DNA from: Streptomyces spinoverrucosus
GTDB taxonomy: Bacteria > Actinomycetota > Actinomycetes > Streptomycetales > Streptomycetaceae
DNA: 64,000 nt
Reading direction: 5' to 3'
Assembly (NCBI RefSeq): GCF_006539505.1
Contig: NZ_BJND01000002.1
Location: forward strand, 1 to 64,000
This document shows positions 49,576-57,521 of this stretch, in pieces (the stretch's first letter is position 1; every line of letters begins with the position of its first letter). The notes under the pieces were generated by a model. The model saw only the letters and a list, made by a program, of their open reading frames with translations, searched no databases and was not told where the DNA came from. The translations under genes were made by a program, and so were the position numbers.

Positions 49576-51720
49576 CTACTCTCCGTCGTCCTTGGCGCTG
49601 ACCTCGCCCGTCTTGATGTACCGGGCGAGGTTGAGGAACTGGCCGTGCTTCTCGCGCACTTCCTCGGCCCACAGGGTGGTCTGGGTGCCCTCGTGCTTGA
49701 CCATGCCGGGCGACACACCGAGGCGGAAGCTGCCGGGCACCGTCCGGCCTTCGGCGTCGTACGGCAGGACGTGCAGCGGGCCGGGTCCGTCGGCGGCGTA
49801 CACGGCGCAGTCCGACAGGACCGCCACCGGGTAGCTGCCGGTGGCCGCGGCGAGGGCGACCATCTTGCGGTGCATGTTGACGCGGGCCCGGGAGATGACG
49901 GCCGCGCGGATGTCGGGCCGCCACGTCGCCCGTGACAGAGCAGGCCACGCCTGGCCCGGCTTCCAGCCGCCGCCGCGCGCCCGCTCACGCAGCTTGCCGA
50001 TGCCGCCCTTCACCGTGGACTTGATCGCGTCCAGGACGATCGCCATCTGCGGGTCGCGCTGCTTGTAGCCGTCCATCGCCTCCAGGAACTCCCCCGGCGT
50101 CAGCTTCTCGCCCACGCCCAGGTCCGCCATGGTGTCGACGTAGGCGTTGCGGAGCCGCTTGTACCAGGCGTCCAGGTACTTGCCCTTCTCCCGCCGCACC
50201 CACGCCTCGACCGGCGCGACCTCGTAGCCGAGCTCCACCGCGTACGCCACCGTCGGCGTCGCGTACCAGGCCGGGCCCGTGGGCCGCTCGCCGGTCGGCG
50301 TGAACGGGCTGGGCAGCAACTCGCCTTCGAGCCGCCGCCACTGCTTGCCGACCAGGACACGGGAGAGGTCGACGTGGGAAAGGTCGACCAGCCACGCACC
50401 GGGCAACGTCGGGTCGAAGGCGGGGCGGGTGACATGCACCGGCGGCTGGGAGAGGCCGACGACCACGCCGTTCGCGGCGGCGCCGAAGGCGAGGTTGACG
50501 TCGATGCCGACCAGGTAGCGCCGCATGCACTCGGCGTCGGTGAGCTCGCGCGCCCAGTCGTAGGCCTCCTCGAACAGCATCTCCGCAGGTCCCCGCTGGT
50601 GGAACCGGGGCAGATCCGCGAGCAGCGGGTGCCCGTCGGGGGCCTCGCACGGGGCGCAGTCGATCGGGTGCTCGCCCAGCGATCCGGGCCGGTGTTCCTT
50701 GTGCCGCTTGCCGGTCTCGTCCGGTTCGCTCGCGCGGGTCGGCGGGTTCAGGGCGGTCATCAGCTCAAGCCCCGTTACGGCGGTGGAGCCGCGCGGCGTC
50801 ATCACGCGCCGCGCGTACGTGCCGAGCAGCCGGGCGAGTTCGGCCGGCGGCAACTGCGCGGCGTCGCCCCAGGTGCGCGCGTCGAGGGCGTTCCATGACG
50901 GGACGCACAACTGCACGCACTGCCGCGTGCGTCCCTGGGCGGGGCGGTAGATCCGCGCCCACGGGCCGAACCCACGCTTGGTCAACTGCCAGTCCGCGCG
51001 CTGCAGTTGCTTGAGAATCTTGTGCCCGTCCGGGAGCCGCCCGGCGAGCCGGTCGCTCTCCGACAGCGTCACGGGCAGCCCGTACCGCCGGCAAGCGGCC
51101 TCGGTGAGCACCAGCAGAGGATCGGCGTCCTTGCCGGAACCATGCAGCTTCTCCGCCCCGAGCTGTGCCTCCTTCAGCGTCCACTCCAGCAGCGCCGGGA
51201 GCGACTTGGCGGGGACGTCCAGGACCAGTCCGCCGACGCAGTACGCCGTGACCTGCCGGTCGGCGTCGGCATCGACGACGGCGAGCGGGCCGTTCGCGAA
51301 TCGGGGGTCGGTGCCCGCCGCCGCGGCAGGGGTCGTCCTGGGGGCGGCCTTCTTCGGGCCCGGGCGAGGCGACGGCGGTGACGGCTCCGCCGGGGTGGCG
51401 GCTTCCGGGGCCGGGGCAGGGTCGGTGGGGGTGGCGTGCTCGTCGGCCGTGTCCTGCGCGGGCGCGGGGTCGCTGGTGTCGGCGGGGTAGAGTTCCGCGA
51501 GCTGCTTCAGCAGGCGTGCGTACGCTTCCCGCTCCGGCGGCCGCGGCTCCGTTCGGCCCGCCTCCCAGCCGCTCACCGTCGCCCGCCGCACCTGCAGCGC
51601 GGCGGCCACCTCGTCCAGCGTCAGCCCGTGCGCCTGGCGCAACCGCTTGCGCTCCGCGGGAGGCGGCAGGGGGGAGCGGGACGCGACCAGGGCGTCGACC
51701 GCGCTGAACAGCTCGGACAT
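49576..51720 (-). CDS. tap: Telomere-associated protein Tap
   Basis: The ATG at 51720 follows AGGAGGTGCACC and gives 714 aa. The N-terminus has a helix-turn-helix of the XRE type (RKRLRQAHGLTLDEVAAALQ, then VRRATVSGWEAGRTEPRPPE), a Pro/Ala-rich linker of about 60 residues, then the large Tap region (GPLAVVDADADRQVTAYCVG, then WQLTKRGFGPWARIYRPAQG, then LVGIDVNLAFGAAANGVVVG). In Streptomyces Tap binds the 3' overhang of telomeres and recruits Tpg. Both ends of the gene are intact. Three 11-bp iterons and a probable -10 lie just upstream. The pair identifies a linear replicon, either the chromosome or a linear plasmid; I infer chromosome arm from the metabolic content. Confidence 0.95.
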   Translation of the reverse strand: MSELFSAVDALVASRSPLPPPAERKRLRQAHGLTLDEVAAALQVRRATVSGWEAGRTEPRPPEREAYARLLKQLAELYPADTSDPAPAQDTADEHATPTDPAPAPEAATPAEPSPPSPRPGPKKAAPRTTPAAAAGTDPRFANGPLAVVDADADRQVTAYCVGGLVLDVPAKSLPALLEWTLKEAQLGAEKLHGSGKDADPLLVLTEAACRRYGLPVTLSESDRLAGRLPDGHKILKQLQRADWQLTKRGFGPWARIYRPAQGRTRQCVQLCVPSWNALDARTWGDAAQLPPAELARLLGTYARRVMTPRGSTAVTGLELMTALNPPTRASEPDETGKRHKEHRPGSLGEHPIDCAPCEAPDGHPLLADLPRFHQRGPAEMLFEEAYDWARELTDAECMRRYLVGIDVNLAFGAAANGVVVGLSQPPVHVTRPAFDPTLPGAWLVDLSHVDLSRVLVGKQWRRLEGELLPSPFTPTGERPTGPAWYATPTVAYAVELGYEVAPVEAWVRREKGKYLDAWYKRLRNAYVDTMADLGVGEKLTPGEFLEAMDGYKQRDPQMAIVLDAIKSTVKGGIGKLRERARGGGWKPGQAWPALSRATWRPDIRAAVISRARVNMHRKMVALAAATGSYPVAVLSDCAVYAADGPGPLHVLPYDAEGRTVPGSFRLGVSPGMVKHEGTQTTLWAEEVREKHGQFLNLARYIKTGEVSAKDDGE

Positions 51721-51740
51721 GGTGCACCTCCTGTGCCGCC

Positions 51741-51782
51741 ACCCTAGCGTGAAGCGCACCTTTCGCGTACCAAGCGCGTACC
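51741..51782 (-). promoter_or_regulatory. tap promoter with three 11-bp iterons
   Basis: On the minus strand, three repeats GGTACGCG, GGTACGCG and GGTGCGCT occur with a period of exactly 11 bp (51782-51775, 51771-51764, 51760-51753). A TAGGGT hexamer (51746-51741) follows, a good Streptomyces -10, then the tap ribosome binding site. The repeats therefore cover the -20 to -50 region, where they could bind a regulator, possibly Tap itself through its HTH. The regulator is inference. Confidence 0.6.
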
Positions 51783-51866
51783 GACGGCGTTCATCGCACG
51801 CGAGGTCCTGATCATCGGGCACAACTGGGCGCGGCCATCGCCGCGAACTCGACGCACAGACGGGGA

Positions 51867-51899
51867 ACGCCCAGGGCGGAGACGATCCGCCCTGGGCGT
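51867..51899 (-). terminator. Strong hairpin after the snapalysin gene
   Basis: Two perfect 14-bp arms (51867-51880 and 51886-51899) flank a 5-base loop, 52 bp downstream of the snapalysin stop and upstream of the tap promoter. It is the strongest hairpin in this part and should terminate snapalysin transcription before it reads into tap. Confidence 0.8.
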
Positions 51900-51950
51900 C
51901 AAAACAGTGCGCGCTCTACGGCTGGTTCCGCAGAACCCGCGTCAGGGATG

Positions 51951-52751
51951 TCACGGATAGATACGCGGCAGCAGCGCGAAGTCGTCCGCGTTCGGCACCG
52001 TGGTCGATGTCCGCGAGCTGTACATGCAGCTCGACGTGGAGGTGCCGTGGCCGAGCCCGAGCACGTGACCCGCCTCGTGGCAGGCGGTGTTGCGGCGCTG
52101 GGCGGCGGTACCGCCGTAGTAGTCGTTCAGCTGCATCGAGACGCTGCCGTCGATGAAGTACCGGTCGCCGTTGTACCGGTAGTACGTGACGCCGGTCCAG
52201 CCGGTGTTGCCGTAGTTGCTGCTGTAGGCGTGCACGCAGTGCCGTCCGCCGCCCGGGCAACCCGCCGTGTACCACCGGTAGTAGGAGTCGATGCCCACCG
52301 ACTCGTGCCACTTCGGGACCACGGCGGTCATCGGCCAGGCCGAGGAGGTGTGGTCGAGGAAGTACACCTGCGGGTCGGCGTAGCCGTTGTGCGCCCAGCG
52401 GACGGGCGAGCACTCCAGTGTGCGGGCCGAGCCGTACGAGCAGGGCAGCGCGAGTGTCGTCACGTCACCCGACGCGGGCGCCTGCACCCCCTGCAAGCCC
52501 CTCGCCTTGAGCTTCTTGACCAGGGCGGCGGCGGTGATCCCCGGCGCCGGACGGTACACCGCGACGGACGTGGTGCCGTCGGCGTGCTCCTCGACCGCGT
52601 AGACGTTGCCGGTCGCGTCGGCCTGGCCCGCTGCGGGTGCGGCCTTGGGGCTCGGTGTGGCGGCCTGGGCCGGTATCCCCAGGCTCACGGCGAGCACGGT
52701 GAGCACCGTCAGTACCCAGCCGTTGGTTCTGCCTTTCAACAGGCGCTTCAT
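51951..52751 (-). CDS. Snapalysin-family secreted metalloprotease
   Basis: The protein is 266 aa from ATG 52751, with GGGAG upstream. The signal peptide ends near AQA-ATP. The propeptide-like region is Pro/Ala-rich and includes TTSVAVYRPAPGITAAALVK. The mature domain has the zinc motif CHEAGHVLGLGH (HExxHxxGxxH), then SSCMYS, the Met-turn. Length and motif fit snapalysin, the small neutral protease of Streptomyces. Four other Cys could form disulfides (CPGGGRHC, PCSYG, ECSPV). It is followed by the hairpin and faces the SDR gene across 291 bp. Confidence 0.9.
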   Translation of the reverse strand: MKRLLKGRTNGWVLTVLTVLAVSLGIPAQAATPSPKAAPAAGQADATGNVYAVEEHADGTTSVAVYRPAPGITAAALVKKLKARGLQGVQAPASGDVTTLALPCSYGSARTLECSPVRWAHNGYADPQVYFLDHTSSAWPMTAVVPKWHESVGIDSYYRWYTAGCPGGGRHCVHAYSSNYGNTGWTGVTYYRYNGDRYFIDGSVSMQLNDYYGGTAAQRRNTACHEAGHVLGLGHGTSTSSCMYSSRTSTTVPNADDFALLPRIYP

Positions 52752-53042
52752 GGTGGAGTGTTCTCCCTTGCTCGGTGGTGGTCGTATGGCGCACTGAGCA
52801 GGGAAGGGAAAAGTGAGGTCTGCTGACAGGCGGCGCTCGCCGCCCAGAAGGATCTGTTCCGGCCCCCGAATTTCCCCCGCCCCCGACCCGGCACGGTCAA
52901 TGCCAGGCGTGTACACGACAAGCTAACGGCGTGTCGATGCCATGACAATACGCACGACCGCGCAACGCCTTGCGTTTTCCGAACGGTGCCGGGTGGGAAC
53001 TCGTGCGCTCGTCCGGACCCGTACGGGACGCAGGAGGCCGAC

Positions 53043-53933
53043 GTGACCGACCCGCAGCACACCCGCCAGAACCCGGTGACACAGCACCCGACGCCCGAGT
53101 TTCCGGCGCAGGACCAGCCGCACCCCGGCTGGACCGGTCCGATGGACCCACCGCCGGATCACGGTGAGGAGTCCTATCGCGGCGCCGGTCGGCTCACGGA
53201 CCGCAAGATCGTCATCACGGGCGGGGACTCCGGCATCGGCCGCGCCGTGGCGCTCGCGTTCGCCCGTGAGGGCGCGGACGTGCTGTTCACCCACCTGCAG
53301 CAGGAGGAGAACGAAGCGCGCGAGACATCCCGGCTGGTGGAGGACGCAGGCCGCAAGGCGGTCGCGGTCTCCTGCGACATCCGCGAGGAGGAGAACTGCC
53401 GGGCGCTGATCGAGCGGGCGGTCGGCGAGTTCGGTCGTATCGACGTGCTGGTGAACAACGCCGCCTACCAGATGTCGCAGCCGGACGGTATCGAGGCGAT
53501 CCCGACTGAGCAGTTCGACCGGGTGATGCGCACCAACCTCTACGGGATGTTCTGGCTGACGAAGTTCGCCCTGCCCCACATCCCGGAGGGCGGCAGCATC
53601 ATCAACTCCACGTCGGTACAGGCGTACAAACCCAGCCCGCACCTGCTGGACTACGCGATGACCAAGGGCGCGATCGTGACCTTCACCCAGGGGCTGGCCC
53701 AGATGCTCGCCAAGCGGGGGATCCGCGTCAACGCGGTCGCGCCGGGGCCGGTGTGGACGCCGCTGATTCCGGCCACGCTGCCCGACACAGTGGAGTTCGG
53801 CAAGCAGAGCCCGCTGGGCCGGCCGGCACAGCCCGCCGAGCTGGCGCCCGCGTACGTCTACCTGGCCTCCCAGGAGGCGAGCTTCATCACGGCGGAGATC
53901 CTCAACGCGACCGGTGGCACGCCCCTGCCGTAG
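53043..53933 (+). CDS. Short-chain dehydrogenase (general-stress type)
   Basis: The GTG at 53043 follows CAGGAGGCCGAC and gives 296 aa. An N-terminal extension of about 50 residues (QHTRQNPVTQHPTPEFPAQD, then PHPGWTGPMDPPPDHGEESY) precedes the SDR core: VITGGDSGIGRAVALAFARE (TGxxxGxG), then VNNAAYQM, catalytic Ser in INSTSVQAYK, YAMTKGA (YxxxK), and the ending NATGGTPLP. The extension and ending match the YhdF/YhxC/YdaD group of SDRs, which in Gram-positive bacteria belong to the general stress response. The reaction is NAD(P)-dependent oxidation or reduction of an unknown alcohol or sugar. Confidence 0.9.
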   Translation: MTDPQHTRQNPVTQHPTPEFPAQDQPHPGWTGPMDPPPDHGEESYRGAGRLTDRKIVITGGDSGIGRAVALAFAREGADVLFTHLQQEENEARETSRLVEDAGRKAVAVSCDIREEENCRALIERAVGEFGRIDVLVNNAAYQMSQPDGIEAIPTEQFDRVMRTNLYGMFWLTKFALPHIPEGGSIINSTSVQAYKPSPHLLDYAMTKGAIVTFTQGLAQMLAKRGIRVNAVAPGPVWTPLIPATLPDTVEFGKQSPLGRPAQPAELAPAYVYLASQEASFITAEILNATGGTPLP

Positions 53934-53960
53934 CACTGGACGAATCCCGGAGGCACAGCG

Positions 53961-54182
53961 ATGAGCGAGCAGACACCGTCCCAGGCCGAAGGCGAGCGGG
54001 ACGACGACATGGGCATCGAGGCCCTGCTGCGCGACCCGGGCCGGCGTGCCGCCGACCCACCCCGGACCACTCCTTCCCAGGCGGAGGGGGAACGCGACGA
54101 CGAGGAAGAGGAGCGATCGCTGCCCGGCGAGAGGGGGCCGGAAGCCCGTTCCGGAGCCGAGAGTCAGCCCCGAGACCGGTGA
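53961..54182 (+). CDS. Small acidic protein with an internal duplication (73 aa)
   Basis: ATG 53961 is preceded by GGAGGCACAGCG, an excellent site. The 73-residue protein is very acidic and probably disordered. It contains the 11-residue segment TPSQAEGERDD twice (about residues 5-15 and 37-47). It is placed between the SDR and the DUF2267 gene on the same strand and with short gaps, so it probably belongs to that stress operon. No function is known. Confidence 0.65.
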   Translation: MSEQTPSQAEGERDDDMGIEALLRDPGRRAADPPRTTPSQAEGERDDEEEERSLPGERGPEARSGAESQPRDR

Positions 54183-54230
54183 GGGGAGGGGTACGCCTCA
54201 CCGGCAAGGGCACGGAAAGGAACCACGAAC

Positions 54231-54659
54231 ATGCGGCACGACGAAATGATCGGCAAAGTGCAGGCCCTGGCTCACCTCCCGGATCGTGGGTCCACCGAGC
54301 TCGCGACCCGGTCGGTGCTCCAGACGCTGGCGGAAAGGGTGCCGACCGGTCTCGCCGACCACATGGCCGCGCAGCTCCCCCGCGATCTGGCGGCCTGCAT
54401 CCATGACGTGACCGACTCGGCGGCCTCGGAGGGACGGCCGAGCGGTGCGGGAGAGCGGTTCGACCTGACGGCTTTCGCCGGGCGGGTCGCCGTCCGGGCC
54501 GGTACCACGGAGGACAGGGCACTCCGGTACTGCGCCGCGGTGCTGGAGGTTCTCGACGCCGCGGTCTCGCCCGAGGAGATGCGGAAGCTGACCGACGCCC
54601 TGCCCACCGACATCCGCGAACTGCTGCCCACGGCACGGGCCGACGAGCCCGCGGAGTAG
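54231..54659 (+). CDS. DUF2267 domain protein (copy B)
   Basis: ATG 54231 follows GGAAAGGAACC; the protein is 142 aa. It has the same two-repeat structure as the copy at 14270-14680 (RHDEMIGKVQALAHLPDRGS, then ATRSVLQTLAERVPTGLADH; second repeat FDLTAFAGRVAVRAGTTEDR). It is clearly a paralogue; the two keep the pattern but differ in many positions, so the duplication is old. It belongs to a plus-strand series of stress-type genes (SDR, small protein, DUF2267, sigma factor). Confidence 0.86.
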   Translation: MRHDEMIGKVQALAHLPDRGSTELATRSVLQTLAERVPTGLADHMAAQLPRDLAACIHDVTDSAASEGRPSGAGERFDLTAFAGRVAVRAGTTEDRALRYCAAVLEVLDAAVSPEEMRKLTDALPTDIRELLPTARADEPAE

Positions 54660-54752
54660 CGAGCACATGCGCGTGGGTTCGGTCACGACCCCTCGGGTAC
54701 CCGAGGTGTCCGGGACGTACGTGCGAAGAATGCCAAGAACAGGAGCGCGACG

Positions 54753-55718
54753 ATGGCTCCCGCGACAAGCCGCCTCAGTGCTGTTCCCGAGCCCGATCAG
54801 GAACCGGATCTTCTGGGCCAGTATCTGCGGCAGATCGCGGCGACACCGCTGCTCGACGCGGCTGACGAGGTCCGGCTGGCGCAGCGCATCGAGGCCGGTG
54901 TGCGCGCCATGGAGGAGTTGGAGCAGGCCGCGAGCGGCGACCGCGACCTGACGCCTGAGCGGCGGCGCGAATTGGAGGCTGCCATGCGCGACGGGCAGGC
55001 GGCCAAGGACCACATGGTCCGCGCCAACCTCCGCCTCGTGGTGTCGATGGCCAAGCGCCACGCCCATCGCGGGCTGCACCTGCTCGACGTCATCCAGGAG
55101 GGCAACCTCGGGCTGATCAGGGCCGTGGAGAAGTTCGACTACACCAAGGGTTTCAAGTTCTCCACCTATGCGACGTGGTGGATCCGCCAGGCCATCGAAC
55201 GCGGCGTGGCGACGCACGCCCGTGCGGTACGGCTGCCGGTGCACGTCGTGGAGCAGCTGCAGAAGCTCGCCAAGGTCGAACGCACGCTGCGTCTGCGTCT
55301 CGACCGGGAGCCGACCGTCGAGGAGGTGGCCCGCGAGGGCGGTGTCGCCGAGGACAAGGTCACCTGGCTGCGCAGGGTCGGACGGCAGGTGGTCAGCCTG
55401 GACACCCCCGTGGACGAGACCGGCGAGACGGTCGTCGGGGACCTCATCGCCGACACCGAGGTGCTGCAGGCCCCGGAGGTTGCCGAGTTCCAGGCACTCG
55501 CCGAGGAACTCAGGGGCGCCATGGACACGCTGGCACCGCGCGAGGCGATGATCCTCAGCCTCCGGTACGGCATGCACGACGGACGGCCGCGCACCCTGCA
55601 GGAGGTCGCCAAGCACGTGGGTCTGACGCGCGAACGCGTCCGTCAACTGGAGAAGCAGTCGCTGGCGCAGCTGCGGGAGCAGGAGCCGGGCGAGCGGCTC
55701 CTGGAGTGGGCGACCTGA
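54753..55718 (+). CDS. RNA polymerase sigma factor, sigma-70 group 2-like (HrdD-type)
   Basis: The 321-aa protein has regions 1.2 to 4. Region 2 contains LRLVVSMAKRHAHRGLHLLD, then VIQEGNLGLIRAVEKFDYTK and FKFSTYATWWIRQAIER (-10 recognition). Region 3 follows at VEQLQKLAKVERTLRLRLDR. Region 4 reads LAPREAMILSLRYGMHDGRP, then VGLTRERVRQLEKQSLAQLR (-35 recognition). There is no long region 1.1, so it is a non-essential principal-like sigma factor of the Hrd type, not HrdB. The stress-type genes around it may be its targets; that is inference. Confidence 0.92.
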   Translation: MAPATSRLSAVPEPDQEPDLLGQYLRQIAATPLLDAADEVRLAQRIEAGVRAMEELEQAASGDRDLTPERRRELEAAMRDGQAAKDHMVRANLRLVVSMAKRHAHRGLHLLDVIQEGNLGLIRAVEKFDYTKGFKFSTYATWWIRQAIERGVATHARAVRLPVHVVEQLQKLAKVERTLRLRLDREPTVEEVAREGGVAEDKVTWLRRVGRQVVSLDTPVDETGETVVGDLIADTEVLQAPEVAEFQALAEELRGAMDTLAPREAMILSLRYGMHDGRPRTLQEVAKHVGLTRERVRQLEKQSLAQLREQEPGERLLEWAT

Positions 55719-55790
55719 CGACCCAGGCCTGAGGTACGGAGCGCGGCCGCTGGGTACTCGCTGTGGATCGAGGCACAGCGGAGGTGGACC

Positions 55791-57215
55791 GTGCGTCAGC
55801 GCCTGCGGACAGCCCGTTGTCTGTGCGACTTCGATTCCTCGGTGGCAGCGGTGCGGGCGGTGGGCCGGTTTCTTCGCGGCAAGGACTTCAAGGGGCTGGG
55901 CATCGCTCCGGGATCCGCGTGGGCGGCCGACCTGATCGCCCATCTGCCCTCCCCGGCGCGACGACGACTGTTCATGCTCGGCGCCCACCTGCAGGGCGCA
56001 CCGCTCACGCAGGTCCGCCGAGTGGGCGGCGAGGATCTGGCGGCCTGGACCACCGACCAGTACGGCCCCGGCCCGTACCCCGCGACCTTCATCGGGTCCG
56101 GCAGCGGGGCCGCCGTCCACCTCGCCGCCGCCCTGCACGCTCCCGTTCTGCCCCAGACGTACCTCGTGCCCGTGCGGGCCCGACTCGACCCCGACCAGCC
56201 GCGCGCGGCCATGACAGCGGGCCTGCAGTTCGGCCGGCAGATGGTGGCGGCCAATCCCGACCTCGCCCTGTGCCATATGCACGACCCGGTCCAGGACCGG
56301 GCGATGCTCGTGCGCTTCATGTACTTCCGGTTCAAGCGGCTCCGGCTGGGCGCGGTGCTGGAACGATTCCTGGAGCAGCGGCTCGCTCCGGGCGCGACCA
56401 TCTTCATCGTCGACTGCACCCTCACCTGGCCCATGGCGGTACTGGGTGACCGGCACCGCTTCCAGTTCGGCGCCCTCGGCGGCATGCCGCCCGACGAGTA
56501 CGCCGGCGGCAGCGACCGCGTCGCCCGGCACCTCGCCGAGCAGAAGTCCGCCGTCCGCCAGTGGGACGCCCCGCCACCGGACGAGCGGTATCCGGAAGCG
56601 GAATGGGGGTACGACGACAGCCTCACGGCCGACATCACGGCGCTGGCGGCACGCTGCGGCTACCGGGTGCGCCGCATCACCATCGGCGAACCGGAGCACC
56701 TCAGCCCGCTCGTCGCCGACCTGTACCGCTGGTGGTACCGCCGACGGGGCCTGCCGGGGGACCGGCTGCTCGTCGAGACGTACAACCAGTGGGAGCCGTA
56801 CTGGGCGCTGCGGCTGGGCGCCGTCCCGTTCTGGCTGCAGTTCACCGCCGAGTCCTCACTGCACCTGCTCGAACGCTGGCTGGAGCAGAACAAGGACCCC
56901 TACCGGCACATCCACGTGAATCTCTTCTCCAACGGTCTGCGCTCGGTCGGTCAGGTCCCGGCCGGGCAATGGCGCGAGCTCGCCCGGCGGTATGCCGGCG
57001 CGCAGGGCGGGCTGCTCGGAGTGGACGAGCGGGCCTTTCCCGAGGACATCGGCAGCACGTTGCGCTATCAGCCCGCCCTGGCGTCCCTGCCCGAACGCCA
57101 TCCGCTGCCGCCCCCGCTGGGCCTGGCGGAGCTGGACGAGTTCCTCGCCGAGCAGCGGCACACGGACGCCTGCCGACTGGTGGGGATCGAAACCGTCGGT
57201 ACGGCCGCGAGCTGA
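55791..57215 (+). CDS. Conserved protein of unknown function, 474 aa (copy B of a duplicated family)
   Basis: GTG 55791 follows GGAGGTGGACC. The protein is the paralogue of the 464-aa product of 16212-17606. Aligned blocks include ATFIGSGSGAAVHLAAALHA, LPQTYLVPVRARLD, VAANPDLALCHMHDPVQDR, FIVDCTLTWPM and HRFQFGALGGMPPDEYAGGS, then VADLYRWWYRRRGLPGDRLL. Strong conservation of GSGSG, HMHDP and the C-D-C/T-TW segment indicates a shared active site. It lies between the sigma factor and an alpha/beta hydrolase remnant. No domain is recognised; an enzyme or signalling protein tied to stress is the best guess. Confidence 0.8.
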   Translation: MRQRLRTARCLCDFDSSVAAVRAVGRFLRGKDFKGLGIAPGSAWAADLIAHLPSPARRRLFMLGAHLQGAPLTQVRRVGGEDLAAWTTDQYGPGPYPATFIGSGSGAAVHLAAALHAPVLPQTYLVPVRARLDPDQPRAAMTAGLQFGRQMVAANPDLALCHMHDPVQDRAMLVRFMYFRFKRLRLGAVLERFLEQRLAPGATIFIVDCTLTWPMAVLGDRHRFQFGALGGMPPDEYAGGSDRVARHLAEQKSAVRQWDAPPPDERYPEAEWGYDDSLTADITALAARCGYRVRRITIGEPEHLSPLVADLYRWWYRRRGLPGDRLLVETYNQWEPYWALRLGAVPFWLQFTAESSLHLLERWLEQNKDPYRHIHVNLFSNGLRSVGQVPAGQWRELARRYAGAQGGLLGVDERAFPEDIGSTLRYQPALASLPERHPLPPPLGLAELDEFLAEQRHTDACRLVGIETVGTAAS

Positions 57216-57219
57216 AAGG

Positions 57220-57521
57220 TCCGCTCAGGGCGTCTCTTGCGAACCTGCCCCGGGGCAGCAGCGTCGTGACCTCCTCCGCCCAGGCTCGCAGCACGAGGGG
57301 ATCACGGCTGCCGCGCACGCCGCTCCCGCGTGCGTCGCGCAGGGGTGGAGTCCGCGACCAACGGCGCCGGGCCCCGGCCGGTGGCCCGCAGCCAGTCGGC
57401 CAGCGCCAGTGACAGCCCGTGCACATCCAGCGGCCCGGGCGGGCCCGGCGTACGCCCGAAGCCGGGCAGGTCCACCGCCACGGCACACCACCTGGCGTCA
57501 ACTCGTGTGCGTGCCAGTCCC
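57220..57521 (-). pseudogene. Alpha/beta hydrolase remnant with internal deletion
   Basis: On the minus strand two pieces of one hydrolase can be read in different frames. The first is RWCAVAVDLPGFGRTPGPPG, then LDVHGLSLALADWLRATGRG, like the DLPGFG region of the hydrolase at 15430-16215. The second is VLRAWAEEVTTLLPRGRF, like its WAEEVTRLLPAGRL region. The nucleophile elbow between them is deleted and the frame is broken. It is therefore the decayed counterpart of the intact hydrolase in the first module. Confidence 0.72.

Noticed and set aside
49009..51720. The physical telomere itself in this window
   Set aside because: tap-tpg lies in the arm, not at the end; I saw no run of closely spaced terminal palindromes anywhere in the 64 kb.
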